Of a stretch of 64,000 bases of DNA, positions 59,811 through 64,000 are shown one piece after another (within the stretch, counting starts at the first letter, position 1; each line of letters opens with the position of its first letter). This DNA comes from Ligilactobacillus ceti DSM 22408. GTDB lineage: Bacteria; Bacillota; Bacilli; Lactobacillales; Lactobacillaceae. The notes under the pieces are model-generated. The model did no database searches. It saw only the letters and a list, made by a program, of their open reading frames with translations, and was not told the DNA's origin. The stretch is from contig NZ_KE383993.1 in NCBI RefSeq assembly GCF_000423245.1, positions 352,160-416,159 of the forward strand, read 5' to 3'. A program made the position numbers and the translations under genes.

Positions 59811-60689
59811 ATGGAATGGACAGAATTAGTCGTTGTAACAACGAATGAAGCAGTAGAAGCTGTTTCTAATATTTTAATGGAACATGGGGCACAAGGTGTT
59901 CAGATTAAAGATGAAACAGCAGATGTTGAAATTTTAACTTATTTCCCTGCTGATTTTGCCGTACAAGCTGAAGTCCCAGCAATGCAACAAGAAATTCAAA
60001 ATTTAACCCAATTTGGTTTAGCTATTGGAAAAGGGCAAATTTTATTAAAAGAAAATCAAGCAGATACATGGACGGATGTTTGGGAAAAATATTATCAACC
60101 AATTCGGATTAGTCGTTATTTGACGATTGTCCCAAGTTGGGAAGAATATCAACCAGCACAACCTGATGAAAAAGTGCTTTATTTAAATCCGCAACGTTCT
60201 TTTGGAACGGGGCAGCATTTAACAACACAATTAAGTTTACACGCTTTAGAAATGACTTTACGTGGTGGAGAAAGCATGCTTGATGTCGGAACTGGTTCAG
60301 GAGTGTTAAGTATTGCAGCTGCTAAATTAGGTGCAAAGACGATTGCAGCTTATGATATTGATGCAAAAGCAATTCAAGCAGCCCAAGAAAATGTTGTTTT
60401 AAACCAAGTTCAAGATCAAATCACTTTAGGGGTTAACGATTTATTAAATGGTATTACTGCCCAAGTAGATGTGATTGTGGCTAATATTTTACCGGAATTT
60501 TTAGTGCCATTAATTCCCCAAACAACTACTCGTTTAAATCAAGGTGGGAAATTGATTTTATCAGGTATTATTAATGAGAAAAAAGATCAAATTGTTTCCG
60601 TATTAAATGAAAATAATTATCAAGTTTTAGAATTATTACGTGCAGGTGACTGGTATGGGATTGTCGCTGAATTAGCACAGGAGGATTAA
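59811..60689 (+). CDS. prmA: Ribosomal protein L11 methyltransferase
   Basis: A 292-aa PrmA. The N-terminal domain (about 1-110) binds L11; the SAM domain shows SFGTGQHLTTQLSLHALE, LDVGTGSGVLSIAAAKLGAK and DVIVANILPEFLVPLIP. It trimethylates L11. The ATG at 59811 is chosen over a GTG 9 bp earlier because GGAG at 59799 fits it. It is followed by rsmE after 3 bp. Confidence 0.96.
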   Translation: MEWTELVVVTTNEAVEAVSNILMEHGAQGVQIKDETADVEILTYFPADFAVQAEVPAMQQEIQNLTQFGLAIGKGQILLKENQADTWTDVWEKYYQPIRISRYLTIVPSWEEYQPAQPDEKVLYLNPQRSFGTGQHLTTQLSLHALEMTLRGGESMLDVGTGSGVLSIAAAKLGAKTIAAYDIDAKAIQAAQENVVLNQVQDQITLGVNDLLNGITAQVDVIVANILPEFLVPLIPQTTTRLNQGGKLILSGIINEKKDQIVSVLNENNYQVLELLRAGDWYGIVAELAQED

Positions 60690-60692
60690 ACA

Positions 60693-61472
60693 ATGCAACG
60701 ATATTTTAGTGATGAGCAGACTTTGCAATTAAAGCAAACAATTACTTTACCAGCTGATTTATATAAACACGCGATTACGGTGATGCGCATGCGGGAAGGT
60801 TCAGAATTTGAATTAGTGACGCAAGATCAACAAGTTAATATTATGACTTTAACAGCTGTAACGAAAAAATCTGCCCAAGCCCAAGTAACAGAAATTTTCA
60901 CGCATCAAGTCGAACTACCAGTCGAAGTGACAATTGCTTGTGGTTTACCTAAAAGCGATAAAAAAACAGATTTGATTGTTGAAAAAGGTACGGAATTAGG
61001 TGCCACTCATTTTATCTTTTTTACAAGTGATTATTCGCAAGGTAAATGGGATGAGAAAAAACAAATTAAAAAATTAGAACGACTCAATAAAAAAGCTTTA
61101 AGTGCAGCGGAACAATCGCATCGCGTAGTTGTTCCCGATGTTAAATATGTAAAAAAATTAGCGGATTTAGATGTATCAGCGTATCAAGCCCGTGTGGTAG
61201 CTTATGAAGAATCAGCCAAAGCCGGTGAAGTTAGCAATTTAGTGCAAGTGTTAAGTCATTTACAAGGAAAACAAACGCCACCACAACAAATGATTGCTTT
61301 GTTTGGTCCAGAAGGTGGGATTTCACCACAAGAAATCAGTACCTTAGAAGCGAATGATTTTACTTTATGTGGTTTAGGACCAAGAATTATGCGGGCTGAA
61401 ACAGCACCATTAGCTTTCTTAGCGACAACGATGTATGCTTTAGAATTAGCACAACAAACACCAAAAGATTAA
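60693..61472 (+). CDS. rsmE: 16S rRNA (uracil1498-N3)-methyltransferase
   Basis: A 259-aa RsmE. The N-terminal PUA-like domain (about 1-75) precedes the SPOUT knot with LPKSDKKTDLIVEKGTELGA, FFTSDYSQGKWDEKK and LFGPEGGISPQEI with LGPRIMRAETAPLAFLATTM, the diagnostic motifs. It methylates U1498 in 16S rRNA. It forms an operon with prmA, the usual arrangement. Confidence 0.96.
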   Translation: MQRYFSDEQTLQLKQTITLPADLYKHAITVMRMREGSEFELVTQDQQVNIMTLTAVTKKSAQAQVTEIFTHQVELPVEVTIACGLPKSDKKTDLIVEKGTELGATHFIFFTSDYSQGKWDEKKQIKKLERLNKKALSAAEQSHRVVVPDVKYVKKLADLDVSAYQARVVAYEESAKAGEVSNLVQVLSHLQGKQTPPQQMIALFGPEGGISPQEISTLEANDFTLCGLGPRIMRAETAPLAFLATTMYALELAQQTPKD

Positions 61473-61536
61473 ATTCAAGAAGTTTAAAAAACTGATAAAT
61501 AACGTGTAACTACTAGGGTAAAAGGGTTATTATTTA

Positions 61537-61566
61537 TTGACTAAATCCCAGAAAATGCGTTAAAAT
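61537..61566 (+). promoter_or_regulatory. Promoter of the 109-aa membrane protein gene
   Basis: TTGACT (61537-61542), 18-bp spacer, TAAAAT (61561-61566). Confidence 0.65.
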
Positions 61567-61598
61567 AAGGATATTAAACTTAAAGAGTGAGGGAATTC

Positions 61599-61928
61599 AT
61601 GCAAAGTAGTAAATCAATTATTATCTTAAGAACATTATGGTATATCGCCTTTGCCGCAACATTTTCTTTTATCCTACCAATTGTTTGTACAATGATTGGT
61701 TTAGATGAAATCAAGACAATGGCAATCGTTTTAGTATCCGCTAATGCTATTTATGCGGTTGTATCAGGATTAGTCGCTGGAAAATTAGATCATTCAGGTT
61801 TATATCTATTAATTTTCCCAATTTTGTATGCACTTGGGGCGCATTTCTTCTTTGAAAAATATGCCTTATTCTTAGTAGTAGCATATCTTATTTTCACATA
61901 CTTAGCTTACGGAATAGCGAAAAAATAA
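61599..61928 (+). CDS. Small integral membrane protein
   Basis: A 109-aa protein with four hydrophobic segments (about 10-30, 38-58, 62-80, 85-105). It resembles short uncharacterised membrane proteins of lactic acid bacteria. No motif points to a function. ATG at 61599 is preferred over an upstream GTG on spacing to GAGGG. It has its own promoter and a terminator, so it is monocistronic. Confidence 0.75.
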   Translation: MQSSKSIIILRTLWYIAFAATFSFILPIVCTMIGLDEIKTMAIVLVSANAIYAVVSGLVAGKLDHSGLYLLIFPILYALGAHFFFEKYALFLVVAYLIFTYLAYGIAKK

Positions 61929-61966
61929 CAATTTAAAGATAATACTTTTATAGAACAAAAAGATTG

Positions 61967-62013
61967 AAGCACGTTTGCATATGATAATTTACATCAGCAT
62001 ACGTGCTTTTATT
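61967..62013 (+). terminator. Terminator before rel
   Basis: AAGCACGT (61967-61974) pairs with ACGTGCTT (62001-62008), followed by TTATTAT. The long loop includes a second GC/GC pairing. Confidence 0.7.
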
Positions 62014-62048
62014 ATATACATATTACAACTAGTCGAGGAGAATTGCTT

Positions 62049-64000
62049 ATGAATAAAAAAACAATCTGGAGTGCCGAAGATGTCATTAATATGGTAAGTG
62101 AATATATGAACGAAGAACATGTGGCACTTGTTCAAAAAGCTTACGATTTTGCTTATTACGTTCATAAAGAACAATTCCGTCAATCTGGTGAAGCTTATAT
62201 TATTCATCCGATTCAAGTTGCCGGAATTTTAGCTGATTTAAAAATGGATCCTGCTACCGTCTGTGCTGGATTTTTACATGATGTAGTGGAAGATACCCCC
62301 GTGACATTAGGTGATATCGGCGAATTATTCGGCGAAGATGTTATGGTAATCGTGGATGGTGTAACTAAATTAAGTAAAATCCGTTATAAATCACATCAAG
62401 AACAATTAGCTGAAAACCACCGTAAATTATTATTAGCCATGTCCCAAGATTTACGCGTTATTATTGTTAAATTAGCCGATCGGGTGCACAATATGCGTAC
62501 TTTAGGACATTTACGTCCGGATAAACAACGCCGGATTGCGAATGAAACTTTAGAAATTTATGCTCCTTTAGCTGATCGTTTAGGGATTAGTACGATTAAA
62601 TGGGAATTAGAAGATACTTCTTTACGCTATTTAAACCCACAACAATATTACCGGATTGTTCATTTAATGAATTCAAAACGGACAGAACGGGTGCAATATA
62701 TCGAAGAAGCTATTTCTGAAATTCAAAAATCAATTTCTGTTTTAAATTTAAAATGTGAAATTTATGGTCGACCTAAACATATTTATTCCATTTATCGGAA
62801 AATGCATGATCAACATAAACAATTCAATCAAATTTATGATTTGTTAGCGGTCCGGGTGATTGTTGATTCCATTAAAGATTGTTATGCCGTTTTAGGTGCG
62901 ATTCATACGCGTTGGACACCAATGCCAGGTCGATTTAAAGATTATATTGCCATGCCAAAAGCTAACATGTATCAATCACTGCATACTACAGTGGTCGGTC
63001 CACAAGGGCAACCTTTCGAAGTTCAAATTCGAACTGAAGAAATGCATCGTGTTGCTGAATTCGGGATTGCCGCACACTGGGCTTATAAAGAAGGTGTGAC
63101 AACTGGAGTAACGATTTCTGATACTGGTGAAAAATTAAACTTATTCAAAGAAATTATTGAATTACAAGATGAATCAACTGATGCCTCTGACTTTATGGAT
63201 AGTGTTAAAGGTGATTTGTTTAGTGATCGTGTGTATGTCTTTACACCAAAAGGCGATGTTTTTGAATTGCCACAAGGCTCAGGTCCGTTAGATATGGCTT
63301 ATTCTATTCATACGAAAATTGGTCATCATACAACAGGCGCAAAAGTTAATGGCAAAATTGTACCTTTAAACTATGAAATTGAAAATGGTGATATTGTTGA
63401 AATTTTAACAGCACCAAATTCTACCGGTCCAAGTCGTGATTGGTTAAAATTAGTCCGCACGAAAAAAGCGCGTAACAAGATTAAACGTTTCTTCAAACAA
63501 CAAGATCGCGTGGAAAATATCGCTAAAGGGCATGATATGTTGTATAAAGCTTTAGTTGAAGGTGGTTATCCTGCTAAAGACTTGATGAAGCCCGATAAAA
63601 TGGCGCCAATTTTTGAAAAATATAGTTTCAATGATAATGACGATTTATATGCGGCGCTTGGTTTTGGTGAAGTAACACCATTGAATATTATGAATATTTT
63701 AACGCAAGATATTCGAATTCAAGAACAAAAAGATCGTAATCTGCAAGTTGAAAAAGAACTCCTTGAAAGCGAAACAGGTTATGTGAAAGAAGTCGACAAA
63801 GAAAAGAAAGCCAAACAAAATGAAGGTGTCTTAATCGAAGGCATTGACAATATGTTAGTTCGTCTCAGTCATTGTTGTAATCCAATTCCGGGCGATGAAA
63901 TTGTCGGTTATATTACAAAAGGACGTGGTGTTTCGATTCACCGTGTTGATTGTCCGAATGTGAAAAATGATACCGATCAACGTCTAGTGAAAGTTTCTTG
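62049..64000 (+). CDS. rel: Bifunctional (p)ppGpp synthetase/hydrolase Rel, 3' end off window
   Basis: The frame is open from ATG 62049 (AGGAG upstream) to the end. The hydrolase domain has GFLHDVVEDTP with HD at 77-78; the synthetase has YGRPKHIYSIYRKM, RFKD at 295-298 and QIRTEEMHRVAEFGIAAHW. RxKD is the bifunctional type, unlike the ExDD of RelA. A TGS domain (VYVFTPKGDVFELPQGSG) and the start of the zinc-finger region (HCCNPIPGDEIVGYITKGRG) follow. It sets alarmone levels in the stringent response. Confidence 0.97.
   Translation, partial: MNKKTIWSAEDVINMVSEYMNEEHVALVQKAYDFAYYVHKEQFRQSGEAYIIHPIQVAGILADLKMDPATVCAGFLHDVVEDTPVTLGDIGELFGEDVMVIVDGVTKLSKIRYKSHQEQLAENHRKLLLAMSQDLRVIIVKLADRVHNMRTLGHLRPDKQRRIANETLEIYAPLADRLGISTIKWELEDTSLRYLNPQQYYRIVHLMNSKRTERVQYIEEAISEIQKSISVLNLKCEIYGRPKHIYSIYRKMHDQHKQFNQIYDLLAVRVIVDSIKDCYAVLGAIHTRWTPMPGRFKDYIAMPKANMYQSLHTTVVGPQGQPFEVQIRTEEMHRVAEFGIAAHWAYKEGVTTGVTISDTGEKLNLFKEIIELQDESTDASDFMDSVKGDLFSDRVYVFTPKGDVFELPQGSGPLDMAYSIHTKIGHHTTGAKVNGKIVPLNYEIENGDIVEILTAPNSTGPSRDWLKLVRTKKARNKIKRFFKQQDRVENIAKGHDMLYKALVEGGYPAKDLMKPDKMAPIFEKYSFNDNDDLYAALGFGEVTPLNIMNILTQDIRIQEQKDRNLQVEKELLESETGYVKEVDKEKKAKQNEGVLIEGIDNMLVRLSHCCNPIPGDEIVGYITKGRGVSIHRVDCPNVKNDTDQRLVKVS

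Noticed and set aside
1-64000. tRNA or rRNA genes and insertion sequences
   Set aside because: No cloverleaf, rRNA segment or IS transposase was found by eye; the only recombinases are the serine pair and the phage YqaJ genes.

Overview
The window is two very different pieces of DNA joined at about position 44,470. The right part (about 44.5-64 kb) is ordinary chromosome of a low-GC Gram-positive bacterium. Its gene content (D-lactate dehydrogenase, rpsB-tsf, T-box controlled pheST, mltG-udk-greA, prmA-rsmE, a bifunctional rel) and its CGT-rich arginine codons suggest the Lactobacillales, probably an Enterococcaceae- or Carnobacteriaceae-like host. The genus cannot be fixed from the sequence alone. 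The left part (1-44.4 kb) is a mobile element. It uses AGA and ATA heavily, which is more typical of Clostridia/Tissierellia, and it interrupts a chromosomal trmN6-like tRNA methyltransferase gene, of which only the C-terminal end (44474-44863) remains here.

The element starts, from off-window, with a type I restriction-modification operon (hsdM end, hsdS, an unknown 257-aa gene, hsdR), followed by a 615-aa ImmA/IrrE-like peptidase with a C-terminal HTH. A 420-bp non-coding stretch then holds two palindromes and a strongly foldable RNA-like leader, just upstream of a small sigma-region-4-like protein. From there runs a siphophage-type prophage on the + strand: a replication/recombination cassette (96-aa protein, YqaJ nuclease, DUF2815, small membrane protein, family A DNA polymerase), antirepressor, DUF4406, primase-helicase, VRR-NUC, SNF2 helicase, DUF1492 late regulator, HNH, terminase small subunit, a DNA-modification block (SAM synthetase, ParB-methylase, cytosine methylase), terminase large subunit, portal, protease, capsid, connectors, tail proteins with a programmed frameshift, a RhuM moron and the tape measure.

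The prophage is defective. The distal tail gene breaks off after about 40 codons and runs directly into a GH25 endolysin that lacks its N-terminus, so baseplate, fibres, holin and lysin start are missing. After the lysin terminator comes a second, diverged copy of the same replication cassette (36.6-40.8 kb), then an HTH/zinc-knuckle protein, a small protein and two tandem serine recombinases that end the element. Each replication cassette is bracketed by two copies of its own conserved leader; the leader differs between the two cassettes. Two phages or phage-like elements have therefore been merged.

The most unusual points are the structured leader RNA at 7.55-7.75 kb with the repeated leaders that follow its downstream sigma-like gene, the duplicated cassette, the unknown gene inside the type I RM operon, and the phage-borne SAM synthetase beside two DNA methyltransferases.
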